Of a stretch of DNA of 64,000 nt, positions 25,473-33,816 are shown piece after piece. Position 1 is the first letter of the stretch. Every line of letters starts with the position of its first letter. The notes beneath the pieces were generated by a model. That model worked only from the letters and a program-made list of their open reading frames with translations, was not told the origin of the DNA and made no database searches. Made by a program: the position numbers and the translations under genes. This stretch comes from Flavobacterium rhamnosiphilum (GTDB lineage: Bacteria; Bacteroidota; Bacteroidia; Flavobacteriales; Flavobacteriaceae), in the NCBI RefSeq assembly GCF_004349195.1, contig NZ_SMLG01000001.1, positions 434,001 to 498,000 of the forward strand. Reading direction: 5' to 3'.

Positions 25473-26768
25473 ATGAATTTCTCCTGTTTACACCAACAGA
25501 ACACCAAGTTTAATTTCTTATCTCAGGATGAAATGAACTCCCTAATAAAAGAATATTATGAGGGCAGAGTGGCTATGACTGTACTAAAAGCAAAATACAA
25601 TCTCCCTATTAACAGTCATTTTGAATCCAATTTTCCTTGGAAAAAATCAGAAGTTGTTTGTGATTTATGTAGTACCCAAATGATTGTAGTTCCGCATCAT
25701 AGAGATAGAAATCCCAATGATCCGCAATGTCCAAATTGTAGTCACATAAATAAAGAGAATTGCCGTTGTAAAACATGTTGTGAAGTAGAATATCAAGCGT
25801 ATTTAGAAGATAGAAAAAAACGAGACGAACTTATTTTAAACCAACTTATTCTTGAGGAATCTCAAAAAATAGACTTTAATAAACTTACTAGTGAAGAAAA
25901 AATAAGCCTCGGAATACTAGTCCGTGATATGTCTTCAGACTATTTGACTCATATTGTTCCTTTTCGAACAAAAGAGAACTGGAAATACAATAAATCTTTT
26001 GTTCTTCCACTTGTCAAAGCAAAAATATTAACGGTGCATCCTGAATCTGATTACGATCACATTAGTGTTAAAAAAAATAAATTTAAAGAAACAATTCTAA
26101 CGGTTGAATTTCATAAAATGAAATGGAATATCAATGTTTACAAAGACAATTTATCCAATCTTGAATTATATAATTATTTAGCAAATACGGATGACGAACT
26201 AAAATTAACCAGAGACGAGATTTTTTTGTACTGGAAAAAGATTGCCAAAGATGAAGCTCTAAAATATTTTGCATATAATTTCAATACGGTTCTCAATATA
26301 GAATTCGAACGTGATTTTGCAATAGAAAACTTATTGGAGTATTTAACAAATCATTTCTCTATTGGTCAGATTTATAATTTGATTTGGAAATACACCAACA
26401 ACACCCTGCGATTCAAAACAGAACAGCGAGTAACAAAAGACCACGTTTCCAATTACTTGCTGAAGTGCATAAAAAATGAAGCCGAAAAAATAATTCAAAA
26501 TCATTACAAATTAGAGCACTTTGGCAAACCAAAATACATACAGGATAGTTCTTTTTCGGACTTTTTTTTCGATTATATCCTTAGAGCAAACGAACAAGGA
26601 TACAGAATAACCCCATTAGAGATTTTTGAACGATACAAGAGTGAGTCAGATGAGACACAAGATTTGGGAGAATTTAAGACTGTTGGTGATTATCTCAATA
26701 CTTTTAAATTTTTATCTGTTAATAAAGAGTCTTTTGAGGATAACGGAGAAGATGATTTACCATGGTAG
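25473..26768 (+). CDS. Unrecognised protein with an N-terminal zinc ribbon
   Basis: A 431-residue protein I cannot assign. Residues 63-103 contain paired cysteines (C63xxC66, C86xxC89, then CRCKTCC at 97-103) suitable for one or two zinc sites. The remainder is mostly helical, with charged and aromatic residues and no visible nuclease, helicase or transmembrane signature, and ends in an acidic tail (DNGEDDLPW). It is the only plus-strand gene of the element and follows the structured RNA. An internal ATG at 25533 is an alternative start. A nucleic-acid-binding or defence role is conceivable but unproven. Confidence 0.75.
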   Translation: MNFSCLHQQNTKFNFLSQDEMNSLIKEYYEGRVAMTVLKAKYNLPINSHFESNFPWKKSEVVCDLCSTQMIVVPHHRDRNPNDPQCPNCSHINKENCRCKTCCEVEYQAYLEDRKKRDELILNQLILEESQKIDFNKLTSEEKISLGILVRDMSSDYLTHIVPFRTKENWKYNKSFVLPLVKAKILTVHPESDYDHISVKKNKFKETILTVEFHKMKWNINVYKDNLSNLELYNYLANTDDELKLTRDEIFLYWKKIAKDEALKYFAYNFNTVLNIEFERDFAIENLLEYLTNHFSIGQIYNLIWKYTNNTLRFKTEQRVTKDHVSNYLLKCIKNEAEKIIQNHYKLEHFGKPKYIQDSSFSDFFFDYILRANEQGYRITPLEIFERYKSESDETQDLGEFKTVGDYLNTFKFLSVNKESFEDNGEDDLPW

Positions 26769-26783
26769 AGTTTAGAGTAAATC

Positions 26784-27281
26784 TCACTTGTTCAACCATT
26801 TTTTATACTTATTCTTGAGTTGATTATCATTTAGAAACTCAACAAATTTCGCTTCATTTTTATGCCGAAGTGCTTCCGATTCTAAGAGAAGCGTTTCGGC
26901 TTTTTCTTTTCGGAAATAATGTTTAAATGACAAATAAGAAGTAGTTACTGTAACCAAAAACATAAAGCCAATCATAATACTAAAACGAAAGAAAAAACTA
27001 TCCTTTTGCATTCTCTCGTTCTCTAGATCCTTTGCATGATTATTCAAAACTGTATTGATTCGAAAAGTCATTTCTTCTAAAACAGCAATGTGTTTATTGT
27101 TAATCGTTTCTAATGGCTTAAAATTAATTTTCGGTTCAAACTGATTAAAAATTTCTATTTTTTTATTTAATCCATCACTTACTTTTTGAAGTGATTCCGT
27201 GTTTTTTTCTATTTTTTCAATTTGATCAATGAATACTGATAGGCTATCCGCTATTTTTGGTTGTGCTTTTTTATAGGTCAT
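26784..27281 (-). CDS. Membrane-anchored coiled-coil protein, probable mobilization accessory
   Basis: Read from the internal ATG at 27281 this is a 165-residue protein with a helical N-terminal region and one transmembrane helix (FSIMIGFMFLVTVTTSYLSF). A lysine- and glutamate-rich helical tail follows. The reading frame extends upstream to an ATG at 27350, but that would overlap the relaxase gene by 32 bases and adds a leader without clear features. Position immediately after the relaxase suggests a MobB-like function, perhaps tethering the relaxosome to the membrane. No sequence family is recognised. Confidence 0.6.
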   Translation of the reverse strand: MTYKKAQPKIADSLSVFIDQIEKIEKNTESLQKVSDGLNKKIEIFNQFEPKINFKPLETINNKHIAVLEEMTFRINTVLNNHAKDLENERMQKDSFFFRFSIMIGFMFLVTVTTSYLSFKHYFRKEKAETLLLESEALRHKNEAKFVEFLNDNQLKNKYKKWLNK

Positions 27282-27318
27282 TTTTTGTGATTTAAAGTTA
27301 TTATTAAGTTGTGAAGTT

Positions 27319-28122
27319 TTAATACCCCATATCCCTATCTCTGCTTGCAAGTTTTGCGACTTTTACTATTGCCTGCAATGGAGCCAGTGGTTGCATCATG
27401 GCGGTTAATCCCAAGTGTCTGTGAATTTCGGATGCTTTGAAAACTTTACTTGTTATAGAGTCTATTAATTTATGTCCTTGTACCTTTCCTTGTTTGTTTA
27501 TCACGGATTCTACTTTCACACCAAGTCCTTTCATGGCAGATTGATACTCTTTAAAACCTTGCGGATTAGTATTCATTACCGATTGATGTTTCTTAAAAAT
27601 ATCTCCTCTGAGGTCTTTAAAATTTCCTTTCTGTTGTTCAATGCTTTTTATATTATCGATCATTTTCTCTTTAGCCGAAACCAATCCTCTGTCTTTGGCT
27701 ATTTCGTGGGCTGCCCATTGTCCTTTTTTGCCAATGTGATGGTCTGAAATAAGTTTTCCATTCGGTTGTACCCTGTTTGCAATAATATGAATGTGCTTAT
27801 GTTGTTTCTCCGTGTGTACGAATGCAATATACTGCTGCTTTTGAGGGTCAATCCCTAGCTTATTTAAATATTCTCTCGTCATTTCTTTTAAGTCTTTATT
27901 AGATAGTTTCGCTCCGTCTTTAATATCAGGCGACAATACCATACTGAAAGTTTTATTAGACGCTCTTTGGTTCAAATCCTGAATCATTTTCATTTCCTCC
28001 ATTATTTCCTTTGGATTGTCACCACAAAGTAAATTTCTATCCAGTTCATACCCTTTTTCTTCATCTATTACATAATTGGCAAGCCCTCCGCCTCCGCTAC
28101 AAGCTTTTGCAAGTCCTATCAT
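27319..28122 (-). CDS. mobA: Relaxase / mobilization nuclease (MobA/VirD2 type)
   Basis: Relaxases nick one strand at oriT and pilot it into the recipient cell. This 267-residue protein carries the metal-binding HUH-type motif HKHIHIIANR (H108, H110, H112) with an upstream H103. The N-terminal LANYVIDEEKG region is typical of Bacteroidota MobA-like enzymes; the catalytic tyrosine may be Y17 or Y25. It is short, with little beyond the nuclease domain. It starts two bases after the mobC stop and is downstream of a candidate oriT. Confidence 0.88.
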   Translation of the reverse strand: MIGLAKACSGGGGLANYVIDEEKGYELDRNLLCGDNPKEIMEEMKMIQDLNQRASNKTFSMVLSPDIKDGAKLSNKDLKEMTREYLNKLGIDPQKQQYIAFVHTEKQHKHIHIIANRVQPNGKLISDHHIGKKGQWAAHEIAKDRGLVSAKEKMIDNIKSIEQQKGNFKDLRGDIFKKHQSVMNTNPQGFKEYQSAMKGLGVKVESVINKQGKVQGHKLIDSITSKVFKASEIHRHLGLTAMMQPLAPLQAIVKVAKLASRDRDMGY

Positions 28123-28123
28123 A

Positions 28124-28420
28124 TCATTTGAATTTTATTAAATGTTCCCGTATTTGCTTACTTGCTTCCAAGGTTTCTTTCTTGAAACCATCTACATCCC
28201 CTAATTTGAAAAGATTGGATATTCGTCTAAAATTATCAGCATATTTGGACAGTAACTGGTAGCATTCTATTTCTTCCGCTGTTAATTTATGAGATAGTTT
28301 ATAATCAAAAACCAATCCTCTCATAAGCTCAGAAACAGTTACACCACTATCTTCCGCTTTCTTTTTTATGATGAGATTTTCTATTTTTGAAACTCTAAAT
28401 TTGATAAGGTCATTCTTCAT
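28124..28420 (-). CDS. mobC: MobC-like relaxosome accessory protein
   Basis: A 98-residue protein starting MKNDLIKFRVSKIENL, with a ribbon-helix-helix-like N-terminus and ENLIIKKKAEDSGVTVSELMRGLV, the typical bacterial mobilisation protein segment. It is expected to bind oriT and assist nicking by the adjacent relaxase. The frame remains open to an ATG at 28549, but the extra 43 residues would translate the oriT-like hairpin and lack family similarity, so 28420 is preferred. Confidence 0.78.
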   Translation of the reverse strand: MKNDLIKFRVSKIENLIIKKKAEDSGVTVSELMRGLVFDYKLSHKLTAEEIECYQLLSKYADNFRRISNLFKLGDVDGFKKETLEASKQIREHLIKFK

Positions 28421-28504
28421 TTTGAAGTTTTTTAATTGAAAATTAAAATTTCTATCGAGCACTGCTCTTCCTTTTTTTGCGACCAACGGGAGAAAAAACG
28501 AGTG

Positions 28505-28547
28505 GCCAATTTGGTGCAAATGCGAAGCAATTTGTGACCACATTGGC
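28505..28547. other. Candidate origin of transfer (oriT) hairpin
   Basis: Nested inverted repeats GCCAAT/ATTGGC, GGT/ACC and CAAAT/ATTTG enclose an 8-base loop, forming a 43-base hairpin directly upstream of mobC and the relaxase gene. A second small dyad, GAGCACTGCTC, lies at about 28458-28468. Position and structure suit an oriT; the nick site is not identifiable by eye. Confidence 0.5.
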
Positions 28548-28559
28548 ACATCTCGATCA

Positions 28560-29429
28560 TTAACACTTAATTCGCTCCTTTAAAACTATCGTCTTTAACC
28601 AATCATTTAAGTCCTCATACTCTCGATACAATTTTCTGCAATCCACCGCCTGTTCAAATTGTTTTCTGATTAATTCGGTATAATTATTTCCTGCATCATC
28701 ATTATCCAAATACAATTCAATAGAAGTATAATTCATTAAAACCGGAACATTCTTTAACAATAATGCAACCGAATTTAAAATCAAATAATCCGACTCTTCC
28801 TTCCTTAAATTTTCTCTAACCTGAACAAACGATAAATAGTCAAAAAAACCTTCATAGATTCTTAGTGTTTTTGATTCGTTGGTGATTAGTGTTATGTCTT
28901 TCTTTCCCAAGCAGATTTTCGCATATTTAGATCTGATTTCCCAACCCTCACTATTATTTTGAAACCCAATTCCAAAGTAATCTTTGTCGTTGATCGTATA
29001 ATGAATTTCTTTAAGTTGCTTCACTTCTTTGTAATTCATTATTTGCCGACTTTCAAGATATTGCACTAAGGCTATGTGTTGAATCGGAATTGTTTTATTG
29101 ATGAAGTTATTTTGCCTTTTTTCTGGATTGGAATAATCTAAAATTTGCTTTTGAAAAGAAAAATCACACTCAAATGGCTTTAGATATTCTAATGCTTCGG
29201 AAATTGAAAATCCGAATTTATGAACCAAGAAATCGATAATATTTCCACCAATCTGTTCTCCATGGTCAAACCATCTGTTCAACTTAAGATTGACCTTAAA
29301 CGAGGGTGTTACTTCTGTTCTAAAAGGCGACAAGTACCAATAATCATTACCAATAATTTTTAAGGGTAAATGATTTAGTTTTTGAAGTACTTTTTCAATT
29401 GATATTTGTCTAGCTTGATTAGAGTTCAT
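28560..29429 (-). CDS. CHC2/Toprim-type DNA primase of the mobile element
   Basis: A 289-residue primase-like protein as found in Bacteroidota mobilizable elements. The N-terminal region resembles a CHC2-type zinc finger fold without the full cysteine set (YWYLSPFRTEVTPSFKVN, then WFDHGEQIGGNIIDFL). The C-terminal part is Toprim-like, with RIYEGFFDYLS supplying the acidic residue and SIELYLDNDDAGN the DxD element. It probably primes replication of the transferred or excised element. It is downstream of the iteron region and the helicase gene. Confidence 0.82.
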   Translation of the reverse strand: MNSNQARQISIEKVLQKLNHLPLKIIGNDYWYLSPFRTEVTPSFKVNLKLNRWFDHGEQIGGNIIDFLVHKFGFSISEALEYLKPFECDFSFQKQILDYSNPEKRQNNFINKTIPIQHIALVQYLESRQIMNYKEVKQLKEIHYTINDKDYFGIGFQNNSEGWEIRSKYAKICLGKKDITLITNESKTLRIYEGFFDYLSFVQVRENLRKEESDYLILNSVALLLKNVPVLMNYTSIELYLDNDDAGNNYTELIRKQFEQAVDCRKLYREYEDLNDWLKTIVLKERIKC

Positions 29430-29469
29430 GGCTGTGTTTTCTTTTTAGGTTTAAAAATCTTTAAAAAAG

Positions 29470-29674
29470 TGATGAAATGATGACAAAACCACCGTAGACC
29501 AATGTGACAAAGGGATAAGACCGTCATCACTTTGTCATCAGTTCATCACAATTGGGTGTTTTTCATCGCTATTTTGTCATCACTTTTATTTTTGATGACA
29601 GAATGATGACAAAATGATGACAAGGCAAAGCCCCGTCAATAAAGGGCTAACCTTCTTTTGTCATCATTTCATCA
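29470..29674. repeat. Iteron-like region bounded by a perfect 19-base inverted repeat
   Basis: TGATGAAATGATGACAAAA (29470-29488) has its exact reverse complement at 29656-29674. Between them the core TGATGACAA occurs directly at 29604 and 29615 (tandem, 11-base period) and as TGATGACAGA at 29593. It recurs inverted at 29531-29540 and 29572-29583, with a variant at 29501-29512. The cluster lies between the primase and helicase genes and overlaps the helicase stop region. It may be a replication origin or binding region for an element protein. Confidence 0.65.
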
Positions 29675-30861
29675 TAATTTAGAGCTAAAAATTCCCTAGA
29701 AACAGAATAATACCTCCCTTTACTTGAATTTTGGTAAAAATCCAAGTCATTTGTAATGGTGATTTTCTGATATTGATTGGAGTTGGATTGCTGTTCTAAT
29801 TTCCAGTTATTTCGAATGATTTTTTTTATTTCAGCAGCATCATATTTGATTCGAAACTTATTGAGAACATTTAATAAATCTGAGAAGCAAAAATGAAACA
29901 TTTCGACATCTAAACTATCCATGGTATTGATTAGAACATGAGCCAATTCACTCTCCAGTTTATTGCAGTTGAATTTGACTAATTTCTGTAACGCTTTTGT
30001 TTTTATTTGATGTGGAGTAAACCACATTCTTGATTTGTTCTCAGTTGATAATTGCCGTTTTGAAAGAAAATAAAGGAAAGCGGGAATTTCTTTTATTAGC
30101 TTACTAAGAAAATGAACATCTTCTTTTTCATAACTGTCAATTTTTCGAACCCAAAAACGAATTTCATCAGCATCTATTTTTATAAAGGAGGTTTCATTGT
30201 TAGAGCATAAAATAAACTTCCCGAAAAATTCAATTTCTTTTCTGTCTTTCCCTTTTGCTTCAATTTTGTTTACATTGGTCGTAGATAGGTATTTAATCCG
30301 TTCTGTGAGGATTTCAGTTTGAAAAAGCACTTCATCTATACAGATTAGTAGTTTAGAAGCCCAGTCGGCATTAAAATTACTTGAAAACGAATCATTGGTA
30401 AGGTAGGTAAGGTTGTATTCAAATATTTCCTTGAGCCATTTCAGAAAAGTGGATTTTCCAGTTGCACGTTCCTTGCTAACCAAACAAAGTATGGGTAATA
30501 TTTGTGTGGGTTTCAAATACAAAAGTTGCAAATAATCGAATCCAATTTCTGTTTGCTCTCCGAAAATGTGAGTGATAAATTTCTTAGTATTCGTAATATC
30601 TCCTTCAATGGGGTTTTTACTTAACGAATGATAAGTATTGTAATACCCTTGATGGTTTTTTAGATAAAATTCGAGTCTGTTTTCTGGAAAACAAATAAAC
30701 CCATCAAAAATTTCTACAACCGAAAGGGCATTTTTACCATGATCTTGCCTAATGAGTTCTGGCGACCATGGTAATAAAATTTCAATGCGATCACCCGACA
30801 AAGTAGGGTACAAGGATTTCTTAAAGTAGGTAGTGCCTACTCTTAAATAGTTGTCTTTCAT
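29647..30861 (-). CDS. Primase-helicase family ATPase of the mobile element
   Basis: A 404-residue protein resembling the superfamily 3-type helicase part of phage and plasmid primase-helicases. The Walker A segment is KERATGKST (about 130-138), Walker B-like is LLICIDEVLF, and a sensor-like FILCSNNET (motif C) follows. It likely unwinds the element origin. The C-terminal 130 residues may form a winged-helix DNA-binding region. It lies upstream of the iteron region and primase on the same strand. Confidence 0.82.
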   Translation of the reverse strand: MKDNYLRVGTTYFKKSLYPTLSGDRIEILLPWSPELIRQDHGKNALSVVEIFDGFICFPENRLEFYLKNHQGYYNTYHSLSKNPIEGDITNTKKFITHIFGEQTEIGFDYLQLLYLKPTQILPILCLVSKERATGKSTFLKWLKEIFEYNLTYLTNDSFSSNFNADWASKLLICIDEVLFQTEILTERIKYLSTTNVNKIEAKGKDRKEIEFFGKFILCSNNETSFIKIDADEIRFWVRKIDSYEKEDVHFLSKLIKEIPAFLYFLSKRQLSTENKSRMWFTPHQIKTKALQKLVKFNCNKLESELAHVLINTMDSLDVEMFHFCFSDLLNVLNKFRIKYDAAEIKKIIRNNWKLEQQSNSNQYQKITITNDLDFYQNSSKGRYYSVSREFLALNYDEMMTKEG

Positions 30862-30883
30862 TTATACAATAAGGATTATATCG

Positions 30884-30957
30884 TATATTTGCCGTATATA
30901 CAATAGGTTAGAATTTAAGAACACAAAAAAAGCATAGCTGAAGACTGTGCTTTTTTT
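30884..30957 (+). other. Short region with a plus-strand promoter-like motif and a bidirectional hairpin
   Basis: TATATTTG (30884-30891) lies within a direct repeat CGTATAT-TTGC-CGTATAT (30882-30899). A hairpin AGCATAG/CTGTGCT flanked by A and T runs follows (30924-30957). The hairpin would terminate the minus-strand HTH gene and could end a short plus-strand transcript. The promoter lacks a clear upstream TTG. Confidence 0.35.
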
Positions 30958-30961
30958 GTTT

Positions 30962-31195
30962 TTAAGATCTTATTAAATGTTGATTTTTAGAAGCTACCAT
31001 AGTAAGTTGCTTTCTACTAAATATTGGGAATCTCCCCAATTGAAAAAATGGGATTTTTCCTTTTTTCTTCCATGTAATAATTGTCTGAACAGTTGTCCCG
31101 AATAATTCAGCTACTTGAGCTTGATTTAATCTGTCTTCAATAGGAGGAAACGAGTTTAATTTTACTTCTTCGGAAGGTTTAATTGTAGTTGCCAT
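30962..31195 (-). CDS. Small helix-turn-helix protein, excisionase-like
   Basis: A 77-residue DNA-binding protein with a MerR/HTH_17-like fold: LNQAQVAELFGTTVQTIITWKKKGKIPFFQLGR is the recognisable winged-helix core (about 22-55). Proteins of this size and type in Bacteroidota elements act as excisionase or transcription factors for mobilization genes. It has its own promoter-like TATGTTTG on the minus strand (31234-31227). Whether it directs excision or regulates the downstream primase-helicase is not determined. Confidence 0.8.
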   Translation of the reverse strand: MATTIKPSEEVKLNSFPPIEDRLNQAQVAELFGTTVQTIITWKKKGKIPFFQLGRFPIFSRKQLTMVASKNQHLIRS

Positions 31196-31226
31196 ATTTT
31201 CAATGATTTTAATTGATTTTCATTGG

Positions 31227-31234
31227 CAAACATA
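31227..31234 (-). promoter_or_regulatory. -7 element of the HTH gene
   Basis: Reverse-strand TATGTTTG matches TAnnTTTG; a TTG lies 24 bases further upstream, slightly longer than usual spacing. Predicted leader about 25 bases. Confidence 0.4.
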
Positions 31235-31298
31235 AAATGTATTTTGAAAACATTTTTACAAACGCATACAAGTAGCTGATAGCTAGTATGCAAAAGCA

Positions 31299-32540
31299 TT
31301 AAATGTCATTTATTTTATCAACCAAACTTCGAGGCAATTCTGAACTATATGACTTGTCTTTCCCGAATCTATCAGAAAAAACATCAGAAATAGTGCTGGC
31401 GGATAGCCCTTTTGTATTAAAAAAAGTACTCGTAAGAAATTTAATTTTCTCATAAGAACTGTCCAAAACATTAGTAACAAGGTAATAGCTGAAATATATT
31501 AAATCTTTTGCTATTTCTTTTTCATTAATTAATTCGATTAGTTTAATTCTAATAATTTTAATTTGATATTCTTCGTATTTTGGATTAATTTCTGTAAAAC
31601 AAGAATATAAAACTTCAATTTGATTTTTTGAGATTTTGTTGTCAAAAAAATTAAAAAATGTAAAATACAATTCTTTAAGTTTCTTTTCGTCACAAATATT
31701 TACTGACCGTAATAAATATTTTTTATCAATAACAAAATTTCTTTTATTAAAATAGTCCTCTTTATCTATTAAGATTTTTATTTCGTCTTTTGTGATGTAT
31801 TGATTGTTTTCGTTTTCGAAATTGATTGGTTTTAACTGATTTAAGTAATTAATTTGAGGGATGAAATTCAATTTTAGTCTACTGAAAAAATTCTCTACTG
31901 TTAAAAAATATTCTGCTTGATGCATTCCTTCTAGTCTATGTTCTCTATCGTTACTCAGAATTCTTTTAAATTTTGCTAATGCTTCTTTTTTTTTATGTAG
32001 TAAGAACATTGAAAGTGCATAATTTACAGGAACATGAGCTTTTTGAATCCCTTCTAAATTACACAGTAAATTACTTTGTAGTATGAAAACATTAATATCT
32101 AAGGCTATATTAGAGTAGACTTTGCTCCAAAAACTATTTTTATTTATTAATAGATGTAGATCATATTTTTTTCCAATAACGAAAGCCAAGAAGTCACTTG
32201 TGCATAAAGAAATTTTTGCGCACTCTATATCCTTAGAATAGCCAGACTCAATCTTTCTTTCCCAAAAGAATTTTTCCTTTTCTAATACAGATAAAAAAAT
32301 GTTCGTGTTGGGTAAATCATTGGTTAAATCAACTAATAATTCTACTTCTTTATAATTTAAATGGTTTTTCATTTCTGTTATAATCCAGTAATAGTCTGAA
32401 TTATCGTTAGATTCTGAAATAGATTTTAAATTATCAACTATCTGATCATATGCAGACTTAACAATTAAAATATTTGTTTTTATTTTTGCTTCAAGGAGTC
32501 CACTTTTACCCATTTGTTTAAGAAAATTTAAAATCTCCAT
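31299..32540 (-). CDS. Unrecognised helical protein coupled to the integrase
   Basis: A 413-residue protein with no motif I recognise. It is rich in lysine, asparagine, isoleucine and leucine, predicted mostly helical, without signal peptide or transmembrane segments. Its start lies two bases after the integrase stop, so it is translated from the integrase message. That coupling suggests a role in recombination, element maintenance or cargo defence, but nothing in the sequence decides between them. Confidence 0.7.
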   Translation of the reverse strand: MEILNFLKQMGKSGLLEAKIKTNILIVKSAYDQIVDNLKSISESNDNSDYYWIITEMKNHLNYKEVELLVDLTNDLPNTNIFLSVLEKEKFFWERKIESGYSKDIECAKISLCTSDFLAFVIGKKYDLHLLINKNSFWSKVYSNIALDINVFILQSNLLCNLEGIQKAHVPVNYALSMFLLHKKKEALAKFKRILSNDREHRLEGMHQAEYFLTVENFFSRLKLNFIPQINYLNQLKPINFENENNQYITKDEIKILIDKEDYFNKRNFVIDKKYLLRSVNICDEKKLKELYFTFFNFFDNKISKNQIEVLYSCFTEINPKYEEYQIKIIRIKLIELINEKEIAKDLIYFSYYLVTNVLDSSYEKIKFLTSTFFNTKGLSASTISDVFSDRFGKDKSYSSELPRSLVDKINDI

Positions 32541-32542
32541 AT

Positions 32543-33799
32543 TTATTCTGTTTCAAAATTTATATTCCAAGTACTTTTCATTTCTTTATTTTTCTGAAAA
32601 TTTGATATATCCACGTATCTTTTGAAAGATTTTTCATCTGTATGATGGGTCATCTCCCTGAGAATCCTCTCATTCATTCCGAAAATAAGAGAATTTGTAA
32701 CAAAAGTTTTTCTTGCAACATGACTAGTAATTAATTCGTGTTTTTTATGAGTTTTGGTAATTCTCTTACTTCCAATATGTCTAGTTAATGTTATGTCAGA
32801 ATCTAATTTGATAATCTTACAACAGTCCTGTATATTCTTATTTAGCTTTTGTGAGCTTATTTTGGGTAATGGTTCATAGATAGTTCCTTTATATTTTTCT
32901 AGGATTGCTTTTGAAAAAATATTTAATTCCACCCGATGATTAATCGTCTTAGTTTTTATTAGGGTTAATTGAATAAAGTCATCATAGATGTTTGCTTTAT
33001 CCATATTATTAATGTCTGAGTGTCTTAGACCTGTAAAACACCCAAAACAAAAAAAATCTCTCGATTTATTTAATCTTTCATTTTCAAAATCATGTTTATA
33101 CAATTTAAATAATTCTTCTTTTTCTAGAAAAATAACCTCTATTTCATTCTCTATTCGTTTTAGCTTTTTGAACTCAATATTATTATGGTATCCACGGTCA
33201 AAAGACCAATTCATAAAGGTTTTAATGATGCTGATTAATTTTCCATAATAGTTATTTAAAGTCTTTCGCTCTTCATAAGCATAGTCCATAAACTTTTCTT
33301 CAAATCGTTGATTTATTGTATCAAATCTTATAGGGTATCTAGTAAATTCAGTGAATTGACTTAAAAAGTTTTTAACAGTAGTATATTTCGTAATGGTTCC
33401 AAGAGCCTTAGTATGTTTAGACACATTAACAAATTCAGTAAAAGCCTCGAAAAAATCTATTGCAACAGACACTTCTTCTTTGTCAAATTTTTCTAAAAAA
33501 ATATCTTCGGCAAAAGGGATATTGTTAAACTTGAAGAAATTTTTAATGTTTTCAAGTTTTTCTTTCGTCTGCTGAACATCTATATTTGATTGTTGGTAAA
33601 TTTCGTAAAATGGATTTTTTTTATTGTTCCTAACAACTTCACTTTTTTCATCCCAATCCTCTAATAATGTTTTCACATTAGATAAGTTTTTTCGAATTTT
33701 AATTTTACCCGAAGTGATAACAATCCTAATAGGTATCAAACCATTTTTATTGATTTTGTCTTTTCTTAGTTCAAACAGATAATTCATATTAAAATTCAT
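32543..33799 (-). CDS. Tyrosine recombinase / integrase of the element
   Basis: A 418-residue site-specific recombinase with an N-terminal arm-binding domain (residues 5-50, LFELRKDKINKNGLIPIRI), a core-binding SAM-like domain (about 112-205) and a C-terminal catalytic domain. Active-site residues visible are R259 (FTGLRHSDI), H360 and R363 (SHVARKTF), H386 (THHTDEK) and the nucleophile Y395 (KRYVDI). It lies at the right end of the element, reading inward from attR, and is presumed to catalyse integration into the tRNA (CAT) gene. Confidence 0.93.
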   Translation of the reverse strand: MNFNMNYLFELRKDKINKNGLIPIRIVITSGKIKIRKNLSNVKTLLEDWDEKSEVVRNNKKNPFYEIYQQSNIDVQQTKEKLENIKNFFKFNNIPFAEDIFLEKFDKEEVSVAIDFFEAFTEFVNVSKHTKALGTITKYTTVKNFLSQFTEFTRYPIRFDTINQRFEEKFMDYAYEERKTLNNYYGKLISIIKTFMNWSFDRGYHNNIEFKKLKRIENEIEVIFLEKEELFKLYKHDFENERLNKSRDFFCFGCFTGLRHSDINNMDKANIYDDFIQLTLIKTKTINHRVELNIFSKAILEKYKGTIYEPLPKISSQKLNKNIQDCCKIIKLDSDITLTRHIGSKRITKTHKKHELITSHVARKTFVTNSLIFGMNERILREMTHHTDEKSFKRYVDISNFQKNKEMKSTWNINFETE

Positions 33800-33816
33800 T
33801 AAAGTTGATTAAATAG

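Noticed and set aside
25265..25513. Open frame of 82 codons overlapping the structured RNA
   Set aside because: It runs through the base-paired stems and lacks a good start; its composition reflects the RNA structure, not a protein.
28421..28549. N-terminal extension of MobC
   Set aside because: The added residues translate the oriT-like hairpin and do not look like the family; the shorter start at 28420 fits better.
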